DNA of 64,000 nucleotides. Origin: Rubricoccus sp963708165. GTDB lineage: Bacteria > Bacteroidota > Rhodothermia > Rhodothermales > Rubricoccaceae. The notes under the pieces were generated by a model. It searched no databases, was not told where the DNA came from, and saw nothing but the letters and a program-made list of their open reading frames with translations. Shown one piece after another: positions 28,891 to 37,378 of this stretch (position 1 is its first letter; each line of letters starts with the position of its first letter). A program made the position numbers and the translations under genes. Location of the stretch: NCBI GenBank assembly GCA_963708165.1, contig OY970187.1, positions 310,001 to 374,000 on the forward strand, in the 5' to 3' direction.

Positions 28891-29844
28891 GTGCGCATCC
28901 CTGCTCCTCTCCTGTTCTCGCTAAAGGCCCTGATCGCAGCCGTCGTGCTCGCGTTCGTGGTGCGCTCGGTAGAACCGGGGGCCGCGCTCGCCGCGGCGCG
29001 CCAGGCCGGGCTCGCGCCGTTGCTTCTCGCGCTCGCGCTCGTGCCCGCAAACGTGGGGCTGGAAGCGTACCGCTGGTGGCGGCTCGTGCGGCGCGTGGCC
29101 TCTGGCGTGCGCTACCGCGATGCGCTGATCGCGATTCTGGGCGGGTACCCGCTGGGCCTGCTCACGCCGGGCCGCGTGGGTGAGTTCGCAGGCCGCGCTG
29201 CGCTCCTGCGCGATCTCCCCGCTGGCCAGTCGGCTGCGCTCACGATGACGGAAAAAGTGGCGACGCTGGCCGCCATCCTCGTCGGCGGGCTCGTGGCCGT
29301 TACCCATCTGGTGCTGACGACCGCGGCCCCGTCGCCCCTCTGGGTGCCGACGCTGGTGTTCACGGCGCTGTGGACGGCTCTTCTTTTGCTGGCGGTGCTT
29401 TATCCCGCCGCGGCACAGGCGGCAGTCGGCGCGGTGATCCCGTTCGCGCCGGTGCGACGCGCCCTTGAAGCGCTGGGTGCTATCCCCAAGCGCGAGGCCG
29501 CGCTTCTTCTCGCGCTCTCGGGCGTGCGCTACCTCATCTTCGCCGGGCAGTTCGCGCTGCTCGTGCTCGCGTTTGCGCCAGAGGCTGCCCTCGGCGCCGT
29601 CGCCTCTGGCGTCGCGCTGGTGCTCTTCGCCAAGAGCGCCGTCCACTCGGTCACGCTGGGCGACCTGGGCGTGCGCGAGGGTGCGGCCGTCTACTTCCTG
29701 GGCACCGCAGGCGTGCCCGAAGCGGCGGCGCTCAACGCGGCCCTCGGCATCTTCGCGTTCAACCTTCTGCTCCCGGCCCTCGTCGGCGTTCCGATCCTCC
29801 TGAGGCTCCGTCTTTCCCGCCCCACCGCTTCCGCCCTCTCGTGA
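28891..29844 (+). CDS. LPG synthase/UPF0104-type integral membrane protein
   Basis: A 317-residue membrane protein starting at GTG 28891 with about eight hydrophobic helices. The EAYRWWRLVR segment, GYPLGLLTPGRVGEFAGRA (family P-x-G-x-G-E motif) and the C-terminal GDLGVREGAAVYFLG match the lysylphosphatidylglycerol synthase transmembrane region (UPF0104). Members occur in lipid flipping and in glycolipid or glycosyltransferase loci. Its last codons overlap the start of the glycosyltransferase gene (GTGA), so the two are translationally coupled and probably act on the same lipid-linked sugar. The substrate is unknown. Confidence 0.8.
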   Translation: MRIPAPLLFSLKALIAAVVLAFVVRSVEPGAALAAARQAGLAPLLLALALVPANVGLEAYRWWRLVRRVASGVRYRDALIAILGGYPLGLLTPGRVGEFAGRAALLRDLPAGQSAALTMTEKVATLAAILVGGLVAVTHLVLTTAAPSPLWVPTLVFTALWTALLLLAVLYPAAAQAAVGAVIPFAPVRRALEALGAIPKREAALLLALSGVRYLIFAGQFALLVLAFAPEAALGAVASGVALVLFAKSAVHSVTLGDLGVREGAAVYFLGTAGVPEAAALNAALGIFAFNLLLPALVGVPILLRLRLSRPTASALS

Positions 29845-31100
29845 CGACCGCTCTCGGACTGTTCCTGACCGGGCTGGGCGCGCACTATGCGCTCCACCTG
29901 TGGCGCTCGGGCGCGGCGTTCGCCCGCGCGATGCGCGCCCCCGCCCCGCCTCTGGCGCCAGAGGCGGGGCTCCCGGTCGTGTCGGTCGTGATCGCGGCGC
30001 GGAACGAGGCGGAGGGCATCACGGCGTGCGTGGAAAGCATTCTGGCGAGCGAGTACCCGACGGAGCACCTCGAAGTCATCGTCGCCGATGACGACTCGAC
30101 GGATGCCACGGCGTCGTTGGTGCGGCGCATCCAGCGACAGGTCAACGCCTCGGCTCCGGTCCGCGAACTGGTCCTCGCAGGCGGCGAGACTGAACCTCTG
30201 GCGCAGCCGCGCGAGCCTCTGGCGCAGCCGCCGGAGCGCGTGCGGCTCTTGCACGTGCCGCACGATCCGGAGCGCGTGCGGGCACACAAAAAGCGCGCGC
30301 TGGAGCGCGGCATCGAACGCGCCCGAGGCGAGATCGTGCTCACGACCGACGCCGACTGCCTGGTGCCGCCCGGCTGGGTCCGCGCGATGGTGGCTCGCCT
30401 CTCGGAGCCCGGCGTCGGGCTCGTCTCCGGTCCGGTCCGCTTCCGCGCCAGAGGCCGTCTGTTCGAGCGCTTGCAGGCGCTGGACTTTCTCGGCATGATG
30501 ACGCTCGGCGCAGGCGGCATGCTGCTCGGCCGCCCGCACCTCGCCAACGGCGCCTCGCTGGGCTACCGCCGCGAGACGTTTCTGCGCCTCGGCGGCTTTT
30601 CCGGCATTGACGACGTGACGAGCGGCGACGACGAGTTGCTTATGCAGAAGCTGGCCTACGCCAGAGGCGACGGCGACGACCTCCCGACAGGCGTCCGGTT
30701 CGCGGCGGACGCCAGCGCGACGGTGGTCACGGAGCCCGCGCGGTCGCTTCGTCAACTCGTGGCGCAGCGGCTCCGGTGGGCGTCCAAGGGCGCGCACTAT
30801 CCCGGCCGCCTGCAGCTTCTCATCGTGCAGGTGGGCGCGCTCTTCGTGATGCTCTTCGTGGGCACGCTCGGCCTCGGCCTGTGGCCCGCGTTCGCGCCGT
30901 GGCTTCTGGCGGGGTTCGCGCTCAAGGCCGCGGGCGACCTCTCGCTGCTCATCCCGGCGACGAGCCTCTTGCGCCAGAGGCACCTCTTGTGGCTCTACCC
31001 GCTCCACGCGCTCGCGCACATCCCGCAGACGCTGCTCGCGGGACTTGGCGGCGTGCTCGGCCGCGGTTTCGAGTGGAAAGGGCGGCGCCTGGACCGCTAG
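29841..31100 (+). CDS. Glycosyltransferase family 2 membrane protein
   Basis: A 419-residue GT2 enzyme, GTG start at 29841 overlapping the previous stop. The GT-A domain shows VVSVVIAARNEAEGITACVESIL, EVIVADDDSTDAT, ALERGIERARGEIVLTTDADC (DxD as DAD), GGMLLGRPHLANGASLGYRRE, a GGFSGIDDVTSGDDELLMQK segment and Q-R-x-R-W as QRLRWASKG. Three C-terminal membrane helices follow. It likely transfers a sugar to a lipid or polysaccharide at the cytoplasmic face. Two near-identical repeat-word copies in tandem (about 30195 and 30216) add TEPLAQPREPLAQPPE to a surface loop. The TAG stop starts an 18-bp palindrome. Confidence 0.9.
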   Translation: MTTALGLFLTGLGAHYALHLWRSGAAFARAMRAPAPPLAPEAGLPVVSVVIAARNEAEGITACVESILASEYPTEHLEVIVADDDSTDATASLVRRIQRQVNASAPVRELVLAGGETEPLAQPREPLAQPPERVRLLHVPHDPERVRAHKKRALERGIERARGEIVLTTDADCLVPPGWVRAMVARLSEPGVGLVSGPVRFRARGRLFERLQALDFLGMMTLGAGGMLLGRPHLANGASLGYRRETFLRLGGFSGIDDVTSGDDELLMQKLAYARGDGDDLPTGVRFAADASATVVTEPARSLRQLVAQRLRWASKGAHYPGRLQLLIVQVGALFVMLFVGTLGLGLWPAFAPWLLAGFALKAAGDLSLLIPATSLLRQRHLLWLYPLHALAHIPQTLLAGLGGVLGRGFEWKGRRLDR

Positions 31101-31179
31101 CCTCTGGCGCCAGAGGCCGAACGCGGCACGGCGTGCTGTCGGCTGCAGAGCTGGGTTCGTACCGCGCCGGAGGGAGCGC

Positions 31180-31632
31180 CCGCGCGCCGGAGCCAGGACC
31201 GGCACGTTCGCGCGCCACATCGCGTGCGTGATCCCGGACATGGTGTAAAGCGCCACCAGCTCCGGCCCAGAGTCGACCGTCCAGAGAATGCCAACTCGGC
31301 CGTGCGAACCGCATTCTGGTACAGTCGAGCTGAGCGGACGCAGGGTCCTGTTCAGCGCCGCCGCGACGGCTCGACGTGCCGCTGAGAGCCCAGCGAGTGC
31401 GCGGACCACGAACTGTCGCCCTCCGCATGCCGTCACCGCCGTGTCGTCGACGGTCCGGACGTTCGCCGGAGCGGTCGAGCGAGCGTGGACAAACAGATAG
31501 AGACCATTTCCGGCCACCGCTACGATCCCCGCCCACTACCAAATGGCGGGTGTCTCCTACGCAGGCGCTGCTCTTCGAGAAGAGGTAAAGGAGGGGCAGC
31601 GCAAGCGCGACGCCGATAAGCAGCAGGCGCAT
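31180..31632 (-). pseudogene. Frameshifted small secreted protein, cassette-like
   Basis: From ATG 31632 a signal-like start MRLLLIGVALALPLLYLFSK runs to GDTRHLVVGGD. A +1 change near 31530 leads into VAVAGNGLYLFVHARSTAPANV, RTVDDTAVTACGGRQFVVR and SGITHAMWRANVPV. The frame ends in NPALQPTARRA, encoded by a CTGCAGCCGAC-type sequence near 31135-31160 like the arm of integron attC sites. It contains no CCTCTGGCG copy. I recognise no family; the call rests on coherent composition across the frameshift. Confidence 0.4.
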
Positions 31633-31766
31633 TGTTGGTAGTGCAGTAGAACAGTTGGCGGCTCAGCCGCCGTGGGCTGAGGGCACAAGGAAGTGCGAGG
31701 CAATGTAGGCGCCGACGTCTGGGCGGACCGAGAACGGTGAAGCCCACGGTCGGCCTGCAGCCGCGG

Positions 31767-32179
31767 GTTCTACGGCGGCGGTGGTCAGAGCGACTCGTAC
31801 TCCCGCCGTCCGAGCGCGTCGCCTCCCGCTTCCGTCGCGCTGAACCAGTGGATCGGCACGGAGAGTCCGGCCCGTTCCAGCGGCGGCTTCCAGACGGCGG
31901 AGTCGTCGAGCAAACGGAGGGCCGCTTCGAGCGGCAGAGTCTCCTCGGTTGGTCCCTCCTGGCGACTCTCGTGAAGCTGGACGTGTCCGGCGTCGAGAAG
32001 GGAACGCATGGCCTTGTCCGCTGCTCGGACTTTGGTCTCGGCGTCCACCTCCGGGTAGTGCGTGTTGAGTCCCCAGATGAGTTCGTAGAGGCCGGTGTAG
32101 TCCTCGACACCGTAGCTGACTGCGAGCGACTTGGCTATATGGAGGTCGATCATCGACGGCGAGGGAGCCGCCGTAGAAC
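31767..32179. repeat. 13-bp inverted repeats flanking a small gene
   Basis: GTTCTACGGCGGC (31767-31779) and its exact complement GCCGCCGTAGAAC (32167-32179) bracket the gene 31785-32153. A partial GTAGAAC copy occurs again at 31646. The layout suggests a small mobile or cassette-like unit, but no target duplication or transposase accompanies it. Confidence 0.5.
31785..32153 (-). CDS. Hypothetical protein, possible cassette gene
   Basis: A 122-residue acidic soluble protein, starting MIDLHIAKSLAVSYGVEDYTGLYELIWGL. It is helical (ETKVRAADKAMRSLLDAGHVQLHES), with a C-terminal SVPIHWFSATEAGGDALG. No family recognised and no motif. It is plausible as a real gene because of its sensible composition and an ATG start. 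It has no copy of the CCTCTGGCG word in it or within 1 kb downstream of its start, which points to foreign origin. It is bracketed by 13-bp inverted repeats. Confidence 0.6.
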   Translation of the reverse strand: MIDLHIAKSLAVSYGVEDYTGLYELIWGLNTHYPEVDAETKVRAADKAMRSLLDAGHVQLHESRQEGPTEETLPLEAALRLLDDSAVWKPPLERAGLSVPIHWFSATEAGGDALGRREYESL

Positions 32180-32208
32180 GAAAGCTGTTCAGCGGCGCGA
32201 GGCGACGC

Positions 32209-32272
32209 GGCGCTTCAACCTACGGCCGACGCCCCCGCCTAGCGTCGGCCGGCAGCGGTCGCAGTTAGCGCC
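32209..32272. repeat. attC-like imperfect palindrome
   Basis: Outer arms GGCGCTTCAAC (32209-32219) and GTTAGCGCC (32264-32272), with inner arms CGGCCGACGC (32223-32232) and GCGTCGGCCG (32242-32251), form a 64-bp imperfect palindrome with AAC and GTT at the inner ends of the outer arms. The size and nested-arm design resemble an integron attC site, but the core triplets deviate from RYYYAAC/GTTRRRY and no integrase is present. Confidence 0.35.
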
Positions 32273-32459
32273 GCGTACCTACCAGCCCAAGCGGCGTGGA
32301 CCCGGACGAACGCGACAAGATCAGGTCGCGCCGGCCCTCGACCATGGCGGAGCACGACGAGCTTCCGCGCCTCGGCGTCCGCAGTCGAGCTTGACGCTCG
32401 GACCGTGATCGCGGTCACGTCCTACGTGACGCTCGTACGTCGGCCCACGCTCGAGTTAG

Positions 32460-32780
32460 CCCGAACCGAGCCCGTTGCGCGGCCACGACTCTGAGATCTC
32501 GCCCCCCACGAAGTCGTCGGGGAGCGGCCCGATCCCGCGCCAGATCGGGTGACCGCGGTCGACCGGGGCCGAGGTGTCGCCCGTCACGAACGCCGGACCG
32601 CCGAGCGAATGCCGTCGGCCTCGACGACAATGTCAGCCTCGGCGGTGGTCCGGTCGACGAACGCGAGCTGGACGCGGTCGGCGTCGACCTCGACGGAGGC
32701 GAGCGCCTTCACCGTCTGGAGAGAGCCGTCGGGGAGCTGGTCGGCGAGGGCCTCGATGAGCGCACCGGCTGGTATCACTG
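32460..32780 (-). pseudogene. Relic of an FAD-dependent monooxygenase
   Basis: Minus-strand codons 32778-32584 read ALIEALADQLPDGSLQ..VEVDADRVQLAFVD..EADIVVEADGIRSAVRRS. This is the middle of an aromatic-ring-hydroxylase-type flavoprotein, where G-A-D-G-x-x-S-x-V-R is expected; here the first Gly is Glu. After a stop the homologous text resumes in another frame (DRGHPIWRGIGPLPDDFV, then SESWPRNGLGSG) and ends at 32460. Both ends of the enzyme are missing. It is part of the degraded 31-34 kb island. Confidence 0.6.
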
Positions 32781-32904
32781 GGCCAGACGCGGCTCGTGGC
32801 CATGCTAACGGCGCCGGGTCTCGGGCGTGAAGACGGTGACGGGCGAGCGGCTCCTGAGCGACGCTGAGGCGTCGGTCCGCTCGGCGCCGCCGCAGCCGTC
32901 GCGG

Positions 32905-33300
32905 CCGTGCTCTCCGCCGACTCGGCGTGGTCGCCGAGCGTCGAGACGCACGAGTGGCAGGGCCGAGGCGCGAGAGAGCAGATCGAGGCGCTCGACGCCA
33001 CGCTCAAGGCGACGGCGCGCGGCGACCGATCGACGAGGCGATCTCGACGTCACGCTCGTGGACCTGGCGCGGATCGGCGGTCAGACGGGCCCACTGGACG
33101 ACTTCGCCACCAAGCGCCAGCTGCGGCGCTACGCCGGGATGAATCTCCGGAGCGTGAGAGCGGCACATACAGAGGTCAGACGCGGCTGTCAAGAAGGGGC
33201 GGCCGATGCTGCGCAAGAGGCTCGGGCAGGCGGTTTTCCGATGCTGCGCGGTGACCGCAACGCACGAACCGCGACGGCGAAGGCCTCTGGCGGATCAGCT
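32905..33300 (+). mobile_element. Relic of an IS110-family transposase
   Basis: Plus-strand frames piece together the C-terminal Transposase_20 half of an IS110/IS116 transposase: REQIEALDATLKATA, then LDDFATKRQLRRYAGMNL, then RESGTYRGQTRLS, then KKGRPMLRKRLGQAVF. At least four frame changes separate the pieces, and the N-terminal DEDD catalytic domain is absent or unrecognisable. No inverted repeats are expected for IS110. It cannot be active. Confidence 0.65.
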
Positions 33301-34004
33301 GGCGCCGCGCCGTGCCGTCGGGCTGCAGCGGCGAGTTCTACCGGCCTGGCCACATCTCTCTCCAGTCGGTCTCGATCCGGCCTCGACCTCCGACCGCCAG
33401 CGCGCCGGGCGGGGCACCAGAGAGCAGAGCGGCGATCCGGAGCAGCTCCCCCGGGTGCCCTCCGGCAGACTGCCAGAACGAAGTTCGGTCGCCAAGCTCG
33501 TGCGCACCCGGCGCGGTGGCGCTCCAGCTCGCTACGCACCCGCTCGGGCAGGTACTCGACCGCTGTCCGACCAATAGGCTCATGCCCGCATCCTCCTCAC
33601 GGGCCAGAATCGGCGCCGACCCCTTGACTTCCGCTTAATACCAACGGCGGGTTACACCGCAGCCGCGCAGAGCGACGCGATGGCGATGCTGAAACGCGGC
33701 GCAGGCGCGGTGCCGGGGCGTGCGCGAAGCAGGTGTCGCCTTTTCGCGGCGCCGCCCAGAGCCTCTGCGCCAGAGGCCGAGCCACCGCTTCCCGAGCGAG
33801 ACCGCCCGCGCGTGCGCGGAACTCCCGCCAAAGGCCGACCACCCGAAGCGCGCTGCTGTATAACAAGTGTTAGTAGGCATCATACCGGATAATCCCGGAG
33901 ACGCGAGACAGATAACATACACCGGAGTTGAAGGTGTCTAACTCCTCACACAGCCCAGTGGCTTTATCCGGCACCGCGACGAATAAACCCGCCCTCTGCC
34001 AGAG
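33301..34004. other. Degraded accessory DNA without a recognisable gene
   Basis: About 700 bp between the IS110 relic and metG. Minus-strand fragments around 33338-33583 (for example IAALLSGAPPGALAVGG) do not form a coherent product. The last 140 bp (about 33860-33990) are relatively AT-rich and contain the paired arms CCGGATAA (33885-33892) and TTATCCGG (33964-33971), and the palindrome TAACAAGTGTTA near 33861. Repeat-word copies are sparse until 33990. Confidence 0.5.
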
Positions 34005-34021
34005 GCCTCTGGCGCCAGAGG

Positions 34022-36199
34022 CTACTTCACCAGCGCCCCCGGCTCGCCCTCGGTCGTGACAGGGATGAGCGCGCCGCTGCGGTCCTCGGCGAACAGGATC
34101 ATGCCCTGGCTTTCCAGCCCGCGAATCGTGCGCGGCGCGAGGTTGGCGACGACCACGACCGAGAGACCGAGCATGGCCTCTGGCGCGATGTGCTCGCGCA
34201 CGCCCGAGAGGATCTGGCGCGTCTCGAAGCCCATGTCCACGTCGAAGCGCAGCAGCTTGTCTGCCTTGGGGTGCGGCTCGGCCGCGATGATGGTACCCAC
34301 GCGCATGTCGAGCGGCGTGAACTGGTCGAACGTGATCGTCTCCGCCAGAGGCGCGTAGGGCTCGGCGTCTTCGCCAGAGGCCTCTGGCGACGCGCCCGCT
34401 CCGGCACCTGCCGAGGCCGAGCGGTCCGCGAGAAGCTGCCGCTGCGCCTCGATCTCCTCGTCCTCGATCTTGCGGAACAGAATGCCCGACTCGCCCAGCG
34501 CGTGGCCCGCCTCCAACATGGGTCGCGCCGCGTCCTCCCACCCGAGCACAGCCTCTGGCGCCCCTTCCCCCTTTCCTCCTCCCTCTTCCCCCGATCCGCC
34601 AGAGGCCCGGACGGCGCCCAGCTTCAGCATCTCGCGCAGCCGTGCGCACGCCTCGGGCACGACGGGGTCGAGCAGGATGGACAGGCTCGCGCAGACCTGC
34701 AGCGCCACGTGGACGGTGTTGCGCATCGCCTGCTCGTCGGTCTTGCGCGTCTTCCACGGCTCGCTTTCCTGCAAGTACTGGTTGCCCAGCCGCGCCAAGC
34801 CCACGGCCTCTTGCGTGGCGTCGCGCAGGCGCACCTTTTCGTAGGCCGCGCCGACCTTCTCCGTCGCCAGAGGCAGCGCGTCGAGCATCGCGCGGTCTTT
34901 CTCGGACGGCTCCGCCAGAGGCGGGACCTCGCCGTCGCAGAAGCGGGCCGCAAAGGTCAGCGCGCGGTTGACGAAGTTGCCCACCACGTCGGCCAGTTCG
35001 CCGTTGACGCGGGCCTGGAACTCGCTCCACGAGAAGTCGGCGTCCTTCGACTCCGGCAGGCCGACGGCCAGGCCGTAGCGGAGCAGGTCGAGCGGAAAGG
35101 CCTCCAGCGCTTCCTCGGCCCAGACCGCCCAGCCGCGGCTGGTGCTCAGCTTCTGGCCTTCGAGGTTGAGAAACTCGTTGGCGGGCACGTTGGCGGGCAG
35201 CACGAACTGCGGCAACTCCGGCCGCGCCGCGTTCTGCGCCATGAGAATGGCCGGGAAGATGAGGCAGTGGAAGACGATGTTGTCCTTGCCGATAAAGTGC
35301 ACCAGCTCCGGTTCTGTCCCGTCCGGGTGGACCTGCCAGTAGCGGCGCCAGAGGTCGGGATCGCCTTGCGCCTCGGCCCACTCGCGCGTGACCGAGACGT
35401 AGCCGATGGGCGCGTCGAACCACACGTAGAGCACCTTGCCATCGGTCTCGCCAGAGGCTTCGCCAGCCTCTGGCGGCACGGGCACGCCCCAGTCCAGGTC
35501 GCGCGTCATCGCGCGGTCCTGCAGGCCGTCCTGCAGCCACGAGCGGACCTGGCCGAGCACGTTGGGCTTCCAGTCGGGTTTGCCGTCGATCCAGGTTTGG
35601 AGCTCGGGCTGCATGTCTCCCAGCGGGAGGTACCAGTGCGTGGTCTCGCGCCGCTCCGGCGTGGCGCCGGTGAGGGTCGAGCGCGGCTCGATCAGGTCGT
35701 CGGGCGAAAGCGCCGAGCCGCAGTTTTCGCACTGGTCGCCATAGGCCGCCTCGTAGGCACAGACGGGGCACGTACCGGTGACGTAGCGATCCGCGAGGAA
35801 CAGCTCGGCCTCGGGGTCGAAGAGTTGCGTGCTCGTCTTCTTGCGCAGCCCGCCCGCTTTCTCGACCGCGAGAAACATGTCCTGGCTCGTCTCGCGGTGC
35901 ACGCGCGACGACGTGCGCCCGTAGCGGTCGAACGAGATGCCGAAGCCTGCCAGCGCGCGCTCCAGCTCGGCGTGGTAGCGGTCGACGATGGCCTCTGGCG
36001 TGGTCCCCTCCTTTCGCGCGCGGAGCGTAATGGCGGCGCCGTGCTCATCCGAGCCGCAGACGTAGACCACATCGCGCCCGCGCAGGCGCTGGTAGCGCAC
36101 GTACATGTCGGCGGGCAGGTAGGCGCCCGCCAAGTGACCGAGGTGGAGCGGGCCGTTGGCGTACGGCAAAGCAGAGGTGACGAGAAGCGGTCTGGACAT
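34022..36199 (-). CDS. metG: Methionyl-tRNA synthetase with C-terminal tRNA-binding domain
   Basis: A 725-residue class I synthetase that charges tRNA-Met. It has SALPYANGPLHLGHLAG with HLGH at residues 19-22, a CPVC/CENC zinc-binding insert, GKDNIVFHCLIFPA and the KMSKS-equivalent KLSTS. The helical anticodon-binding domain follows (QARVNGELADVVGNFVNR). The C-terminal EMAP-II/Trbp111-like domain, used for dimerisation and tRNA binding, starts at TFDQFTPLDMRVG and ends GALVK. The two domains are joined by a Gly/Glu/Ala-rich linker expanded by repeat-word copies and a GEEGGGKGEG run. The frame is intact; the TAG stop starts a palindrome. Confidence 0.97.
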   Translation of the reverse strand: MSRPLLVTSALPYANGPLHLGHLAGAYLPADMYVRYQRLRGRDVVYVCGSDEHGAAITLRARKEGTTPEAIVDRYHAELERALAGFGISFDRYGRTSSRVHRETSQDMFLAVEKAGGLRKKTSTQLFDPEAELFLADRYVTGTCPVCAYEAAYGDQCENCGSALSPDDLIEPRSTLTGATPERRETTHWYLPLGDMQPELQTWIDGKPDWKPNVLGQVRSWLQDGLQDRAMTRDLDWGVPVPPEAGEASGETDGKVLYVWFDAPIGYVSVTREWAEAQGDPDLWRRYWQVHPDGTEPELVHFIGKDNIVFHCLIFPAILMAQNAARPELPQFVLPANVPANEFLNLEGQKLSTSRGWAVWAEEALEAFPLDLLRYGLAVGLPESKDADFSWSEFQARVNGELADVVGNFVNRALTFAARFCDGEVPPLAEPSEKDRAMLDALPLATEKVGAAYEKVRLRDATQEAVGLARLGNQYLQESEPWKTRKTDEQAMRNTVHVALQVCASLSILLDPVVPEACARLREMLKLGAVRASGGSGEEGGGKGEGAPEAVLGWEDAARPMLEAGHALGESGILFRKIEDEEIEAQRQLLADRSASAGAGAGASPEASGEDAEPYAPLAETITFDQFTPLDMRVGTIIAAEPHPKADKLLRFDVDMGFETRQILSGVREHIAPEAMLGLSVVVVANLAPRTIRGLESQGMILFAEDRSGALIPVTTEGEPGALVK

Positions 36200-36277
36200 G
36201 GAAGCTGTGCGAAGCGGATGCGAAAGCTAGCCCGCCCCCGTTGCCGGTAGGTTCTCCGCCTCACCTATCGCACCCGA

Positions 36278-37180
36278 ATGCCTCGCCTTTTCGCCACCGC
36301 CGCTCTCGCCCTCCTCTCCTCTGGCATGCTCGCCTCTGGCGCCGCCTCCCAGGAGCGCATGGACCTTTCCACGCTCGACCTCATCGGTGAGCTGACGTAC
36401 GTGCTCGGCTTCGACGCCGCGAAAAACGCACAGCAGGACTCCGCGCAGTTCGCCTATTTCGAGTACGACACCTTCGCCAGAGGCTTCGAGGACGGCGCCG
36501 CGGGCGACTCGTCGCAGATGGCCTACATCTACGGCTACGAGCTGGGCTCGCGCGTGGGCGCCGACACCACGCTCTCGATGTCGCCCGATCTGTTTCTGAC
36601 CTCGTTCCGCGAGGGCCTCGCGTTTGCCGCCTCCCAGCTGGACGAGGCGCAAAAGCGCGCCGTCATGAGCGAGGTGCAGGACATGCTCTTTATGAGCGTC
36701 CTCCGCGACCGTGCCGCCTCTGGCGAGCCCGAAGCCGTCCAGCGGCTCGCACTCGTCGAAGAAGGTGGGCGCAAAGCCGATAGCCTGCTCGCCGCCGCGG
36801 CCCAGCGCCCACGCGCCGAGGTGCGCGCCAGCGGCCTGGTCATCGTCCCCGGCACGAGCGGTAGCGGCACCGCCGCCACACTGGACGACACGGTCCTCGT
36901 GCGCTACACCGGCACTCTCGCCGACGGGACCGAGTTCGACGCCTCTGGCGAGACGCCCGCGCGGTTCTCGCTGCGCGGCGTGGTGCCCGGCTTTGGCGAG
37001 GGCATTGCCGGCATGAAGCCCGGCGGCACGCGCACGCTTGTCATCCCGCCCAGCCTCGGCTACGGCCTGCAGGGCACCAACGGCGGGCCCATCGGCCCCA
37101 ACCAGGCGCTCACGTTCGAGGTCGAGCTCGTCGAGATCGTCGCGGCGGCACCGCGCCCGATGGCTCCCGGCATGAACTAG
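36278..37180 (+). CDS. Secreted FKBP-type peptidyl-prolyl isomerase
   Basis: A 300-residue protein with signal peptide MPRLFATAALALLSSGMLASGAAS. A helical N-terminal dimerisation domain (LTYVLGFDAAKNAQQD, YIYGYELGSRVG) is followed by an FKBP domain from about residue 190: VLVRYTGTLADGTEFDAS, RFSLRGVVPGFGEGIAGMKPGGTRTLVIPPSLGYGLQG and ALTFEVELVEI. This is the Mip/FkpA layout, acting on proline bonds during envelope protein folding. A second gene of the same architecture follows 198 bp downstream. No lipobox Cys is present, so this copy is probably periplasmic. Confidence 0.92.
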   Translation: MPRLFATAALALLSSGMLASGAASQERMDLSTLDLIGELTYVLGFDAAKNAQQDSAQFAYFEYDTFARGFEDGAAGDSSQMAYIYGYELGSRVGADTTLSMSPDLFLTSFREGLAFAASQLDEAQKRAVMSEVQDMLFMSVLRDRAASGEPEAVQRLALVEEGGRKADSLLAAAAQRPRAEVRASGLVIVPGTSGSGTAATLDDTVLVRYTGTLADGTEFDASGETPARFSLRGVVPGFGEGIAGMKPGGTRTLVIPPSLGYGLQGTNGGPIGPNQALTFEVELVEIVAAAPRPMAPGMN

Positions 37181-37378
37181 CGCCAGAGGCCTCTGGCGGT
37201 GCGCCGGTACGCGCCGCGAGGCCGTTGCGCTCGTGCCAGCGCTCGCAACCGTTGCGCCCCGAGCAGGGGCACGCAGATCGCGAGAGGCGCCGCCAGTCTC
37301 TCGTTTCCCAACGTCTTCCCACCGGGGCGCCAGAGGCCCCGGTAGCTTCGAACCCTCCCTTTTCGACACCCAGACCGT

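Noticed and set aside
29691..31517. 608-codon minus frame continuing through the glycosyltransferase gene
   Set aside because: Only its first 120 codons (before 31180) look coherent; the rest is the complement of a clear GT2 gene.
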